DNA from: Sphaerotilus sp.
GTDB taxonomy: Bacteria; Pseudomonadota; Gammaproteobacteria; Burkholderiales; Burkholderiaceae_C
DNA: 64,000 nt
Direction: 5' to 3'
NCBI GenBank assembly: GCA_013299055.1
Contig: JAAFKB010000004.1
Span: 25,370 to 89,369, forward strand
The number at the start of each line of letters is the position of its first letter. Within the stretch, counting starts at the first letter, position 1. The notes beneath the pieces were generated by a model. The model was not told where the DNA came from. It did no database searches and worked only from the letters and a program-made list of their open reading frames with translations. The position numbers and the translations under genes were made by a program. Below, in pieces: positions 55,784 to 64,000 of this stretch.

Positions 55784-56404
55784 TCAGCCCTTGAGGGTCT
55801 GCGCGGTCAGGCCCCCCGCCAGCCCCAGCATCATCACCGCCACCCCAGCGTCGAACACGCGCCAGGTGTGCGGCCGGCGGAACAGCGGCGCCAGCCGGCC
55901 AGCGGCCCACGCCAGCCCCGTGAACCACAGCAGGCTCGCCGTCATCGCGCCCGCAGCGAAAGCCCAGCGACCTTCACCATGTGCATTGGCCAGCGAGCCG
56001 AGCAGCACCGTGGTGTCGAGCCACGCATGCGGGTTGAGCCAGGTGAACGCCGCCGCCTGCAGCAGTGCCGCCGACCGCGTGAGCGGCGCGCCCCCTTGCG
56101 CTTCCAGCCCCTGCCCATCCGGTCGCCACGCCCGCCGCGCCGCCTGCACGCCGTAGACCGACAGGAACAGGATGCCTGCCACCGTCAGCAGCGGAACGGC
56201 CAGCGGAACGTGGACCGACACGGCACCAATGCCGGCAGTGCCCAGCGCGATCAGCACGGCATCCGACGCTGCGCAGAAGACGACCACCGCCGTCACATGC
56301 TCGCGCCGGATGCCCTGGCGCAGGATGAACGCATTCTGGGCGCCGATGGCCATGATCAGACCGGCGCTGGCGGCCATGCCGAGGAAGTAGGTGGTGGTGT
56401 TCAT
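55784..56404 (-). CDS. argO: Arginine exporter ArgO (LysE family)
   Basis: 206 residues from the ATG at 56404; a GTG two codons upstream is an alternative. Six spans; LysE motif in GLIMAIGAQNAFILRQGIR and the central LTRSAALLQAAAFTWLNPHAW. Exports arginine/lysine. Divergent from an ArgP-like LysR regulator. Confidence 0.9.
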   Translation of the reverse strand: MNTTTYFLGMAASAGLIMAIGAQNAFILRQGIRREHVTAVVVFCAASDAVLIALGTAGIGAVSVHVPLAVPLLTVAGILFLSVYGVQAARRAWRPDGQGLEAQGGAPLTRSAALLQAAAFTWLNPHAWLDTTVLLGSLANAHGEGRWAFAAGAMTASLLWFTGLAWAAGRLAPLFRRPHTWRVFDAGVAVMMLGLAGGLTAQTLKG

Positions 56405-56459
56405 GGGCACAGCGTAGGGTGGCCTGCTGGTGCAGTACAGCTAAACTTCCTTACCATGA

Positions 56460-56474
56460 TGAAGCTGAACTTCA
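56460..56474. promoter_or_regulatory. Inverted repeat at argP start, candidate ArgP site
   Basis: TGAAG-CTGAA-CTTCA is a perfect 5-bp inverted repeat ending 4 nt before the argP ATG and about 55 bp from argO. Its position fits LysR-type autoregulation and activation of argO, as known for ArgP. Confidence 0.45.
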
Positions 56475-56478
56475 CTCC

Positions 56479-57402
56479 ATGATCGACCTCGTCGCACTGC
56501 GTGCGCTGTCCACCGTGCTGCGGCTGGGCAGCTTCGAGCGGGCGGCGCGGGAGCTGCATGTCACGCCGTCGGCTGTCTCGCAGCGGGTCAAGGTGCTGGA
56601 GGAGCGGCTGGGCTGTGTGCTGCTGATCCGCTCGGCGCCCGTCACGCCCACCCCGGAAGGTGCACGCCTGTACCGCCATTACCTGCAGATCGAGATGCTG
56701 GAGGCCGATCTGCAGCACGACCTGCAGCCGCTGGCCGAGGCGGGTGAGGCGAGCACCCGGCCACGCAGCATTCCGGTGGCCGTCAACGCCGACAGCCTGG
56801 CGACATGGGTCATCCCGGCGATGGCCGACTTCCACCAGCGCAGCGGCGACACGCTGGCGCTGCACGTCGATGACCAGGACCACACCCGTGAGTGGCTGAA
56901 GAACGGCACGGTGTTCGGTGCGGTCACGGCGGCAGCCGAACCGGTGGGGGGCTGCCGGGTGGATGCGCTGGGGTCGATGTGCTATGTGGCAGCCGTCAGC
57001 CCGGCGTTTGCGCAGCGGCACTTCGCGGGCGTGGCGCTGGCCGAGGGGTTCCGGCGGGCGCCGATGCTGGTCTACAACCAGAAAGACCAGATGCAGCACC
57101 GCTTCCTCACCCAGGTGATCGGCGAGGACTGCACGCCGCCACAGTGGTGGGTGCCGTCGGCGCAGGGGTTTCTGGACGCGGCCATTGCCGGGCTGGGCTG
57201 GGGCCTGCACCCGATGCCGCTGGCGGCGGCGGCGCTGGCCTCGGGTGCGCTGGTCGATCTGTGTCCGGGGCACAGCGTGGCGGTGGCGCTGTACTGGCAG
57301 AGCTGGCGGCTCGACTCGGCCAGTGTCCGCACACTGCGCGCATGCATGTGGCGGGCGGCATCCCAGGTGCTGGAGCCGCCAGCGACATCCGCACTTCAGT
57401 AG
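56479..57402 (+). CDS. argP: ArgP (IciA)-like LysR regulator
   Basis: 307 residues from the ATG at 56479. Winged helix-turn-helix: LRLGSFERAARELHVTPSAVSQRVKVLEERLG. Effector domain continues with VNADSLATWVIPAM, typical of ArgP. ArgP activates argO in response to arginine or lysine. Last 7 nt overlap convergent rsgA. Confidence 0.92.
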   Translation: MIDLVALRALSTVLRLGSFERAARELHVTPSAVSQRVKVLEERLGCVLLIRSAPVTPTPEGARLYRHYLQIEMLEADLQHDLQPLAEAGEASTRPRSIPVAVNADSLATWVIPAMADFHQRSGDTLALHVDDQDHTREWLKNGTVFGAVTAAAEPVGGCRVDALGSMCYVAAVSPAFAQRHFAGVALAEGFRRAPMLVYNQKDQMQHRFLTQVIGEDCTPPQWWVPSAQGFLDAAIAGLGWGLHPMPLAAAALASGALVDLCPGHSVAVALYWQSWRLDSASVRTLRACMWRAASQVLEPPATSALQ

Positions 57403-58310
57403 TGCGTGCGCCCCAGCTCGTCACGCACTTCGAGGTAGATCCGGTGCCGCGACGGTGCGATGTCCCCGCGCTCCAGCGCCGCCAGCACCGCACACCCCGG
57501 CTCGTGGTCGTGGCTGCAGTTGGCGAAGCGGCACTGGCCCAGGTAGGGTGACAGGTCCGGCATCCACGCCGCGAGATCTTCCACCGGGATGTGACGCAGG
57601 CCGAATTCCTGGAAGCCGGGCGAGTCGATCAAGGCGCCTTGGTGCGCCTCGTCCAGCCAGTACCAGCGCGTGTGCGTCGTCGTGTGGCGCCCCGAGTTCA
57701 GCGCGACCGAGATTTCCCGCACGGGCGCCGCGGCGTCCAGCCCGAGCAGGTTCACCAGCGTGCTCTTGCCGGTGCCGGACGGGCCTAGCACCAGCGTCGA
57801 GCCCGTCGCCAGCAGGTCGGTCAAACGGGCGCGGGTTTCGTCGGGCTGTGCCTTGATCGCCACCTCGATCACGTCGTAGCCCATCTTCACGTAAGGGGCC
57901 AGCCGCTCGCGGGCGAGCTGCGCCGATTCGATCAAGTCGATCTTGTTCAGGAGGATGCTGACCTTGATGCGTGCCTGTTCCGCCGCGATCAGCGCCCGGG
58001 CCAACTGGCTCTCGCTGAACACCGGCTCCGCGGCGACGAGGATCAGCAGCCGGTCCAGGTTCGCCGCGAAGGACTTGGTCTTCCACTCGTCCTGGCGGTA
58101 GAGCAGGTTGGTGCGCGGCTCCATCGCCTCGATCACGCCCTCGTTGCCCAGCGTGTCGGTGGGCTGCCAGCGCACGCGGTCGCCGACGACGAGCTGGCTT
58201 TTCTTGCCCCGCGGGCTGCACTTGATCTCGCGGCCCTCCGGTGTCTCGACGATGTAGTGGCGGCCGTGGCCGGCGATGACGAGGCCGATGTCGAGTTCAG
58301 GCGTGGGCAT
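57396..58310 (-). CDS. rsgA: Ribosome small-subunit-dependent GTPase RsgA
   Basis: 304 residues. N-terminal OB-fold, then a circularly permuted GTPase with G4 (LNKIDLI) before G1 (GPSGTGKSTLVN), and a C-terminal zinc knuckle (CRFANCSHDHEPGC). Helps late 30S assembly. Shares 14 nt with the upstream M48 gene. Confidence 0.95.
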   Translation of the reverse strand: MPTPELDIGLVIAGHGRHYIVETPEGREIKCSPRGKKSQLVVGDRVRWQPTDTLGNEGVIEAMEPRTNLLYRQDEWKTKSFAANLDRLLILVAAEPVFSESQLARALIAAEQARIKVSILLNKIDLIESAQLARERLAPYVKMGYDVIEVAIKAQPDETRARLTDLLATGSTLVLGPSGTGKSTLVNLLGLDAAAPVREISVALNSGRHTTTHTRWYWLDEAHQGALIDSPGFQEFGLRHIPVEDLAAWMPDLSPYLGQCRFANCSHDHEPGCAVLAALERGDIAPSRHRIYLEVRDELGRTHY

Positions 58311-59565
58311 GGAGAGCAGCGAGGCGTTCGGACGCCGGAGGGTGGGAGTAATGGAAGCGCACGTACAGCGGATCGGGTGTCAGCGTCGTGGCGTTGTCTT
58401 CGAAGAGCTTGAGCAGCGCGGATTGCAGATCGGCAGGACGGGCCTGCTGGCTGGCGTAGGCGTCGGCCTCGAACTCGTGCTTGCGCGACGTGGCGGCCAT
58501 GAGCGGCGTGATGAAGAAGCTGAACACCGGCCCGGCCAGCGTCAGCAGCAGCAGCGCGAGGCCGTGGTTCGGCGCCAGCATGTTCGGCTGCACCCCGAGT
58601 CCTGTGTAGAACGCCGGCTGGTTCATCAGCCAGCCCAGCAGCGCCAGCCCCGCCAGCCACACTCCCATCATCGTGGCCATGCGCTTGGGCACATGGCGGT
58701 GGTGGAAGTGGCCGAGTTCGTGGGCGAGCACGGCTTCGATCTCCTCCGGGGACAGCCGCGCCAGCAGCGTGTCGAAGAAGACCACGCGCTTGCTGCTGCC
58801 GAAGCCGGTGAAGTAGGCGTTGGCGTGCGCCGAACGCTTGGAGCCGTCCATCACGTACAGCCCCTGCGCCTTGAAGCCGCAGCGTTGCATCAGCGCCTGC
58901 ACGCGGCCCTTCAGCGCCTCGTCGGCCAGCGGCTTGAACTTGTTGAACAGCGGCGCGATGACGGTCGGGTAGAGCACCTGCATCAGCAGCGTGAACCCGG
59001 CCAGCACCGCGAACGCCCACAGCCACCACAGCGCGCCCGCCGCCGCCATCAGCCACAGCACCAGCGCCAGCAGCGGCACGCCGACCGCGACGCCCACGAC
59101 CGTGCCGACCAGCGCGTCCTTGAGCCACAGCGCCCAGGTCATGCGGTTGAAGCCGAACTGCTGCTCGATGCGGAAGGTGCGCCACAGGTCGAAGGGCAGG
59201 TCGATCACGCTGCCGATTGCACTCACCGCCATCAGCAGCGCGACCTGGTAGCCGAGTTCACCCCAGCGCGGCAACGCCCAGTCGCGCACGACGACGTTCA
59301 CCGCGTCCAGCCCGCCCAGCAGCGTCCAGCCCAGCAGCATCACGCCGCCCCACGCGGTGGTGAGCAGCTCGAAACGCTGGCGGGCGATGGTGTAGTCGGC
59401 GGCTTTCTGGTGGGCCTCCAGCGACACCACATCGGCGAACGCTGGGGGCACGGCGGCGCGGTGCTGCGCGACATGGCGGATCTGGCGGCTGATGAGCCAC
59501 AGGCGGGTGCCGAGCATCGCCACGAGGGCGGCGGCAAAGGCGAACGTCACGGCGAGCGAATGCAT
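58297..59565 (-). CDS. M48-family integral membrane metalloprotease (Ste24-like)
   Basis: 422 residues with several spans. Zinc motif HExxH in [16 protein letters not shown]; third ligand Glu in [13 protein letters not shown]. The N-terminal segment and [15 protein letters not shown] match CAAX-protease/Ste24-type peptidases. Probably degrades damaged membrane proteins. Overlaps rsgA by 14 nt. Confidence 0.92.
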   Translation of the reverse strand: MHSLAVTFAFAAALVAMLGTRLWLISRQIRHVAQHRAAVPPAFADVVSLEAHQKAADYTIARQRFELLTTAWGGVMLLGWTLLGGLDAVNVVVRDWALPRWGELGYQVALLMAVSAIGSVIDLPFDLWRTFRIEQQFGFNRMTWALWLKDALVGTVVGVAVGVPLLALVLWLMAAAGALWWLWAFAVLAGFTLLMQVLYPTVIAPLFNKFKPLADEALKGRVQALMQRCGFKAQGLYVMDGSKRSAHANAYFTGFGSSKRVVFFDTLLARLSPEEIEAVLAHELGHFHHRHVPKRMATMMGVWLAGLALLGWLMNQPAFYTGLGVQPNMLAPNHGLALLLLTLAGPVFSFFITPLMAATSRKHEFEADAYASQQARPADLQSALLKLFEDNATTLTPDPLYVRFHYSHPPASERLAALHAHA

Positions 59566-59621
59566 GCGCCGATTCTCGCCGATGGCGCGTGGGAAAATCC
59601 CGGCTTCTCCTGGAGCCCCTG

Positions 59622-60206
59622 ATGACCGAGCCGACTGCCGCCGCTGCCCTTGCCCCCGTCCTTGCCCGCCACGACCAGAACCTCGTCTGGGTGGACATGG
59701 AAATGACCGGACTCGACCCGGCGACCGACCGCATCATCGAGATCGCCGTCGTCGTCACCGACCCGCAACTCACCGTGCGCATCGAAGGCCCGGTGATCGC
59801 CATCCACCAGTCCGACGCGGTGCTCAACGGCATGGACGCCTGGAACAAGGGCACGCACGGCAAGAGCGGCCTGATCGACCGCGTGAAAGCGTCCACCGTG
59901 ACCGAGGACGAAGCGGCGCAGCAGGTGATCGCCTTCCTGAAGCAGCACGTCGGCGCCAAGCTCTCCCCGATGTGCGGCAACACCATCTGCCAGGACCGGC
60001 GCTTCATGGCGAACTACATGAAGAAGCTCGAAGCCTTCTTCCACTACCGCAACGTCGATGTCTCCACGCTGAAGGAGCTGGCGCGGCGCTGGCAGCCGGG
60101 GCTGGTCGAAGGCTTCAAGAAACACCAGAAGCACACGGCGCTGGCGGACATCCACGAGTCGATCGACGAGTTGCTGTACTACCGGGCGCACATCCTCAAG
60201 GTGTGA
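59622..60206 (+). CDS. orn: Oligoribonuclease
   Basis: 194 residues from ATG at 59622, chosen by GGAG upstream and family length. DEDDh exonuclease motifs: [24 protein letters not shown], and [18 protein letters not shown] at the end. Degrades 2-5-mer RNAs and pGpG. Ends in a heptamer repeat. Confidence 0.97.
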   Translation: MTEPTAAAALAPVLARHDQNLVWVDMEMTGLDPATDRIIEIAVVVTDPQLTVRIEGPVIAIHQSDAVLNGMDAWNKGTHGKSGLIDRVKASTVTEDEAAQQVIAFLKQHVGAKLSPMCGNTICQDRRFMANYMKKLEAFFHYRNVDVSTLKELARRWQPGLVEGFKKHQKHTALADIHESIDELLYYRAHILKV

Positions 60207-60224
60207 GGTGTGAGGTGTGAGGTG
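60200..60224 (+). repeat. GGTGTGA tandem heptamer, three copies, at the orn stop
   Basis: GGTGTGA x3 (60200-60220) plus a partial GGTG. The first copy supplies the orn TGA stop; the others follow immediately in a 3' noncoding stretch. Confidence 0.9.
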
Positions 60225-60250
60225 CGCCGGTCGATGGCGTGCGCTGCTGG

Positions 60251-61153
60251 CTACTTGCGCGCCAGATAGACGCCCGCCATCGCGATCACCATCCCCCCCA
60301 TCGCCACCGGGCTGAGCGCCTCGCCGAACAGCGCCCACGCCACCACCGCCGTGCAGGGCGGCACCATGTAGAACAGGCTGGCGACGTTCACCGCGCTGCC
60401 CGAGCGGATCAGCAGGTTCAGCAGCCCGACCGCCCCCAGCGACAGCACCAGCACCAGCCACCCCAGCGCGAAGACGAACGGTCCCGAGGACCAGTCGATG
60501 GCGCGGTCCTCGGTGGTCCAGGCGAGCACGCCGGTGACCAGCAGGCACGGCACGAACTGCGCCACCGCCCCGGTGCGGACATCGAAGCGCGGGCAGAACC
60601 GCTTCTGGTAGAGCGTGCCGGCCGTGATGCCGAGCAGGGCGATCAGCGCCGCCGGCAGGCCGGGCAGGTGGGCGAGCTGGCCGAGCGTGTGCAGATCCAG
60701 CCCCGCGCCTGCCAGCCGCGACGACAGCACCAGCACCACGCCCACCAGCCCGAGCACCAGCCCCAGCCACTGCTTCGGCCGCACCGCTTCCCCGAGCACC
60801 CAGCCCGCGCCCACCGCCGTCAGCAGCGGCTGCAGCCCCACGACCAGACTCGACACGCCGGCAGGCAGCCCCTGCGAGATGCCGGTGAACACGCCACCGA
60901 GGTAGACCGCATGGACCAGCAGCCCGGCCACTGCGAGGTGTCCCCACGCGCGCATTCCCTGCGGCCAGGGGGCACGCACCCACACCGCAGCCACCGCCAT
61001 CAGCGCCACGACCAGCGCGTAACGTGCCGTCAGAAAGCCCAGTGGCGGCGCGTGGGGCAGGCCCAGCTTGGCGCCGATGAAGCCCGTGCTCCACAGCAGG
61101 ACGAAGAGCAGCGGGGCGTGGCGGGTCCAGCCGGTGGTCGGGGGTGTGGTCAT
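60251..61153 (-). CDS. EamA/DMT-family transporter
   Basis: 300 residues, about ten spans, two EamA repeats (APLLFVLLWSTGFIGAKLG and later TLYQKRFCPRFDV). It exports amino acids or metabolites; the substrate is unknown. Convergent with orn. Confidence 0.88.
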   Translation of the reverse strand: MTTPPTTGWTRHAPLLFVLLWSTGFIGAKLGLPHAPPLGFLTARYALVVALMAVAAVWVRAPWPQGMRAWGHLAVAGLLVHAVYLGGVFTGISQGLPAGVSSLVVGLQPLLTAVGAGWVLGEAVRPKQWLGLVLGLVGVVLVLSSRLAGAGLDLHTLGQLAHLPGLPAALIALLGITAGTLYQKRFCPRFDVRTGAVAQFVPCLLVTGVLAWTTEDRAIDWSSGPFVFALGWLVLVLSLGAVGLLNLLIRSGSAVNVASLFYMVPPCTAVVAWALFGEALSPVAMGGMVIAMAGVYLARK

Positions 61154-61211
61154 CGGAGCAGGGGATCGGGGCGCAGGCGCGGTGGACGCCAGTATCGCCG
61201 GATCGCCTGCG

Positions 61212-62144
61212 TCAGGGCGTTTCCAGCAGCCGCACCAGTTCGTCCCAGTACGGGGGTGGTCCGCCCCAGGTGTTTTCGTCGGCCTGCCACTGCCCGCCCG
61301 TGTTGGTCACGCTGAGCCAGGTGACATCGGCCTGGCGGGCGCGGGCCACGACGGACTGCAGTGCCGCCGCGGTCGTGGTGGTGTGGACCAGGTGCCACGG
61401 CTGCAGACCACGCTGGCGGGCCTGGCGCGTCACCTCGCCCAGCACGGTCTCGCGTTCGGCGTGGCTGGCGGCCGTGCCCTCGAAGACGACCACCGCTTCA
61501 CCCGCTTGCAACCCGTCGAGCACGCAGGCGTCCGCGATGCCGGGGTTGAACGCCAGCCGCAGGGCCGGGCTGCCATCGCGGCGGTGTCGGGCCACGAGGG
61601 CGCGCAGCCGGGCGTATTCGGCGGCAAAGACGCTGCAGTCCCAGACGGTCGGGGCCATCTCGTCGAAGAACAGGCCGTCGAGCTGGGGCATCTGCGTCAG
61701 GTAGGTCGCCACTTGCGCCTCGATGCGTGCCCAGGTCTGGCACTGGCCGGTGAGGTCGCAGTCGTGGCGGAAGTAGCCGGTGGGCACGTAGCCGAGGTGG
61801 AACACGCCGCGCCCGCGCAGTTCGGCCGAGCGGAGCTGCCAGGTGGGCAGGGCGGCGATGGGGGTGTTCACCGTGCCGGCGGCGAGGATGCCCACGTCGG
61901 GGTTCAGCACCGCCAGACTGGCGGCGGGCAGCAGCCGGTAGGCATCGGCGCTGCTGCCCCAGTAGCTGATGGCCCCGAGTCCTGGCCGGAGAGCGGCCGT
62001 CTGTGCTGGGAGGGTGGTTGTCGCCGCAGCCACGGCCGTGTTGGTGGCGTCAGTGCCACCACAGCCGCACAGCAGCCAGGTGGTGGTCAAGAGCACGATG
62101 GCCTGCCGCCGCGCCGGCTGCAGGTGTCGCCAAGTGGTGTTCAT
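61212..62144 (-). CDS. Lipoprotein, spherulation-specific family 4-like
   Basis: 310 residues from the ATG at 62144. Signal with borderline lipobox (WLLCGC); then an alpha/beta domain with GYVPTGYFRHDCDLTG, LDGLFFDEMAPTVW and LRLAFNPGIADACV, which match the spherulin-4 (endo-alpha-polygalactosaminidase-like) family, a TIM-barrel glycosidase. Acidic FFDE may be catalytic. Substrate is unknown; galactosaminoglycan matrices are a target of relatives. Confidence 0.8.
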   Translation of the reverse strand: MNTTWRHLQPARRQAIVLLTTTWLLCGCGGTDATNTAVAAATTTLPAQTAALRPGLGAISYWGSSADAYRLLPAASLAVLNPDVGILAAGTVNTPIAALPTWQLRSAELRGRGVFHLGYVPTGYFRHDCDLTGQCQTWARIEAQVATYLTQMPQLDGLFFDEMAPTVWDCSVFAAEYARLRALVARHRRDGSPALRLAFNPGIADACVLDGLQAGEAVVVFEGTAASHAERETVLGEVTRQARQRGLQPWHLVHTTTTAAALQSVVARARQADVTWLSVTNTGGQWQADENTWGGPPPYWDELVRLLETP

Positions 62145-62286
62145 CGTGCCAGCCCTCGGAAGGTGCAAGGAAAGTGATAGAAATGAAAAATCTATCGCAT
62201 CCTAGCGACCGAGGCTGAGCGGTGGCTTGGCAATCGACGGGCAAAGCTTGTTGGCAGCTTTGCTACAGAGTGTCAGTGGAGGGGGG

Positions 62287-62754
62287 TCAGCGCGCGGCGG
62301 GCAGGTGCCGCGCCACCTTGTCGAGCAGCTCGATCAGCATGGCCCGCTCGGCCCGGCTCAGGCAGCCGTCGAGTTCCGCTTCCATCGCGGGCGTCTTCGC
62401 CGCGATGTCGTCGGCGAGCGTGCGGCCGGCGTCGGTCAGCAGGACGTGCTGCGAGCGGCGATCGACCTCGCTGCGCACCCGCTGCAGCAGCCCGCGCACC
62501 TGCATCCGGTCGAGCAGGATCGTGAGGTTCGGGGCGGACAGGGCCAGCGACTGGGCGAGCTGCTTGGGCGTGAGCTGCGCGTTGGCCAGCAGCAGCATCA
62601 GCAAGGAGTATTCGACCGGGCGCAGGTCAAGCGGCTGGCCGATGTGGGTGATGAACGTGACATGGGTGGTCACGCGCGCGCAGGCCAGGTGGTGGCCGAC
62701 GACGTTGTCTAGCACGCCTTGTGCCTGCCCCTGCTTCTTGTTGCTGCTGCCCAT
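62287..62754 (-). CDS. MarR-family transcriptional regulator
   Basis: 155 residues from the ATG at 62754. Winged helix: LTPKQLAQSLALSAPNLTILLDRMQVRGLLQRVRSEVDRR. MarR proteins repress degradation or efflux genes and release on ligand binding. The ATG overlaps the acyl-CoA dehydrogenase stop (TGATG), so both are on one transcript; acyl-CoA ligand control is plausible, not shown. Confidence 0.9.
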   Translation of the reverse strand: MGSSNKKQGQAQGVLDNVVGHHLACARVTTHVTFITHIGQPLDLRPVEYSLLMLLLANAQLTPKQLAQSLALSAPNLTILLDRMQVRGLLQRVRSEVDRRSQHVLLTDAGRTLADDIAAKTPAMEAELDGCLSRAERAMLIELLDKVARHLPAAR

Positions 62755-64000
62755 CACGCTGGTATCCAGCCCAGCGCCAGTGTCGCGTCCGCCACCCGCT
62801 GCCAGCGCCAGCGCGCCGCGGGCAGCAGCCAGGTGCGGCCGTGCTCGGTGACGGTGTGGAGCCAGTCGCGGCGGGCGGTGTCGGTGTCGTTCAGGGCCGC
62901 CCGCGCCAGCCGCGCCCAGCTCCACGCCAGCAGGCTGTGGCCGAGCGCGTGCAGGTAGTCGTCGGCGACGAGGAAGGGCCGATCCGGCGCCGCGGCCCGG
63001 CTGGCTTGCAGCGCGGCGGTCGCGGTGGTGATGGTCTCGACCTCGTCGGCCAGCGTCTCGGCCCAGGTGCGCAGCGTGCCGGTGGCGCCGTCCGGCGTGG
63101 CCCGCAGCGTCTCGATCTCGCCGCGGAACACGTCCAGCAGCGCCTCCAGCCGCTGCGGCCGGTCCAGCACCTTGCGCATCAGCAGGTCGATCGCCTGGAT
63201 CTCGTTGGTGCCCTCGTAGATCAGCGCGATGCGGCTGTCGCGCACATGCTGCTCGATGCCCCAGTCATGCACGTAGCCGTGGCCGCCGAGCACGCCGAGG
63301 GCTTCGTTGGCGCCGTGGTGGCCGAGGTGGGTCAGGAATGCCTTGAGGATCGGGGTCAGCAGCGCGACGAGTGCGTGTCGCTCCTGGCGCACGGCGGCGT
63401 CGGGGTGGTGCTCCGATTCGTCGAGCAGGATCGCAGTCCAGTACGCCATGACACGGGCGCCCTCGCACTGCGCGTGCAGGTCCAGCAGCGTGCGGCGCAT
63501 GGCGGGGTGCCAGGCGATCGGGTCTGGTCCCTTGTGGGCCGGATCAGCGTCGGCCGGCCGGGCCGGGGCGCGCAGTTGCAGCCGCTCGCGGGCATAGGCG
63601 GTGGCGATCTGGCAGGCGGCCTCCAGATGGCCGAGGCCCTGCATCCCGACGTGCAGCCGCGCCGAGTTCATCATCAGGAACATCGCGGCCAGCCCGGCGT
63701 TCGGCTCGCCCAGGATCCAGCCCTCGGCGTTGTCGAAGCGCATCTGGGCGGTGGCGCTGCCCTTGATGCCCATCTTCTTCTCGATGCCGTCGCACCACGC
63801 GCCGTTGCGGCGGCCGTCGGGCATCCACTTCGGCACCAGCACCAGCGTGAGGCCTTTCGTCCCCGCAGGCGCTCCGGGCAGGCGGGCGAGCACGAGGTGG
63901 ACGATGTTGTCCGTCATGTCCTGGTCGCCGCCGGAGATGAAGATCTTGTTGCCCGTGACCGTGACTGCCGCGCCGTTGACCACGGGCGCCTCGGCGTCCA
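62754..64000 (-). CDS. Acyl-CoA dehydrogenase, C-terminal part (cut by window)
   Basis: Partial; the 5' end lies beyond 64000 and the frame stays open to the edge. The visible 414 or so residues include the flavin/acyl-binding core (GNKIFISGGDQDMTDNIVH, MGIKGSATAQMRFDN), the LGGHGYVHDWGIEQHVRDSRI stretch, and IYEGTNEIQAIDLLMRKVL with the catalytic Glu. A C-terminal extension of about 115 residues matches the DmdC/AidB-like long type. Oxidises acyl-CoA substrates, exact chain unknown. Coupled to the MarR gene. Confidence 0.93.
   Translation of the reverse strand, partial: DAEAPVVNGAAVTVTGNKIFISGGDQDMTDNIVHLVLARLPGAPAGTKGLTLVLVPKWMPDGRRNGAWCDGIEKKMGIKGSATAQMRFDNAEGWILGEPNAGLAAMFLMMNSARLHVGMQGLGHLEAACQIATAYARERLQLRAPARPADADPAHKGPDPIAWHPAMRRTLLDLHAQCEGARVMAYWTAILLDESEHHPDAAVRQERHALVALLTPILKAFLTHLGHHGANEALGVLGGHGYVHDWGIEQHVRDSRIALIYEGTNEIQAIDLLMRKVLDRPQRLEALLDVFRGEIETLRATPDGATGTLRTWAETLADEVETITTATAALQASRAAAPDRPFLVADDYLHALGHSLLAWSWARLARAALNDTDTARRDWLHTVTEHGRTWLLPAARWRWQRVADATLALGWIPA

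Noticed and set aside
53955..55928. 657-codon minus-strand frame over the NUDIX and CobD-like genes
   Set aside because: No conserved domain; opposite a clear NUDIX box.

Overview
This is a GC-rich (roughly two-thirds G+C), densely packed chromosomal window from a betaproteobacterium, most likely order Burkholderiales and near the Leptothrix/Sphaerotilus/Rubrivivax group. That placement is inferred from gene order (hrcA beside nadK-recN; hemA-prfA-prmC with grxD-ubiX downstream; rpsP-rimM-trmD-rplS; rppH divergent from proS) and from protein character, not from a search. No insertion sequence, CRISPR array, integrase or intact prophage is visible.

Layout. 1-5.5 kb: rapZ, recN and nadK on the minus strand, divergent from hrcA; tRNA(CAU); ssb. 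5.5-12.4 kb: recQ, an orphan ATP-grasp ligase, a lipoprotein, a coiled-coil protein and small lipoprotein that look like a phage Rz/Rz1 spanin pair, rnpB (RNase P RNA), a DMT exporter and rppH. 12.5-16 kb: proS, a lytic transglycosylase, a small exported protein and a Bax-inhibitor-1 family membrane protein. 16-21.7 kb: ECF sigma factor, RskA-type anti-sigma factor, secreted DUF4331 protein, small lipoprotein, TPR protein and a HupE/UreJ-like membrane protein, apparently one regulatory/export module. 21.7-30.1 kb (mostly minus strand): ubiX, grxD, a small outer-membrane-like gene, prmC, prfA, hemA, a LysR regulator, an MBL hydrolase and miaB.

30.5-37.5 kb is the most unusual part: one plus-strand operon with many start/stop overlaps. 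It encodes a bactofilin, a TPR-like protein, a protein with a receiver-like domain and a long Ala/Pro linker, a small MglA/CvnD-type GTPase, a winged-helix plus roadblock-like protein, a roadblock/LC7 protein, a lone Aer-type PAS domain, a PhnD-like ligand-binding protein with no signal peptide, and a short FimV-like protein with a LysM-like region, one membrane span and a FimV C-terminal motif. Together they suggest an undescribed sensory and cell-polarity system linking the cytosol to the envelope. Its function is inference.

37.5-51.5 kb: a Pro/Ala-rich protein, amtB with a convincing sigma-54 promoter and NtrC boxes, cysM, tRNA-Leu(CAA), a rhomboid protease, an epimerase, an iron-sulphur flavin reductase, rpsT, murJ, a SirB1-type protein, an AI-2E family permease, hda, a HAD phosphatase, pcnB, folK and a TM2-like protein. 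51.6-64 kb: rpsP-rimM-trmD-rplS, a NUDIX hydrolase, a CobD/AmpE-like protein, argO/argP, rsgA, an M48 protease, orn, a DMT exporter, a spherulin-4-like lipoprotein, a MarR regulator and an acyl-CoA dehydrogenase cut by the window edge.

A recurrent feature is a -10-like hexamer (TACAAT, TACACT, TATCAT and similar) only 6-8 nt before a start codon that lacks a Shine-Dalgarno sequence, at nadK, hrcA, hemA, SirB1, NUDIX and others. This suggests several leaderless mRNAs.
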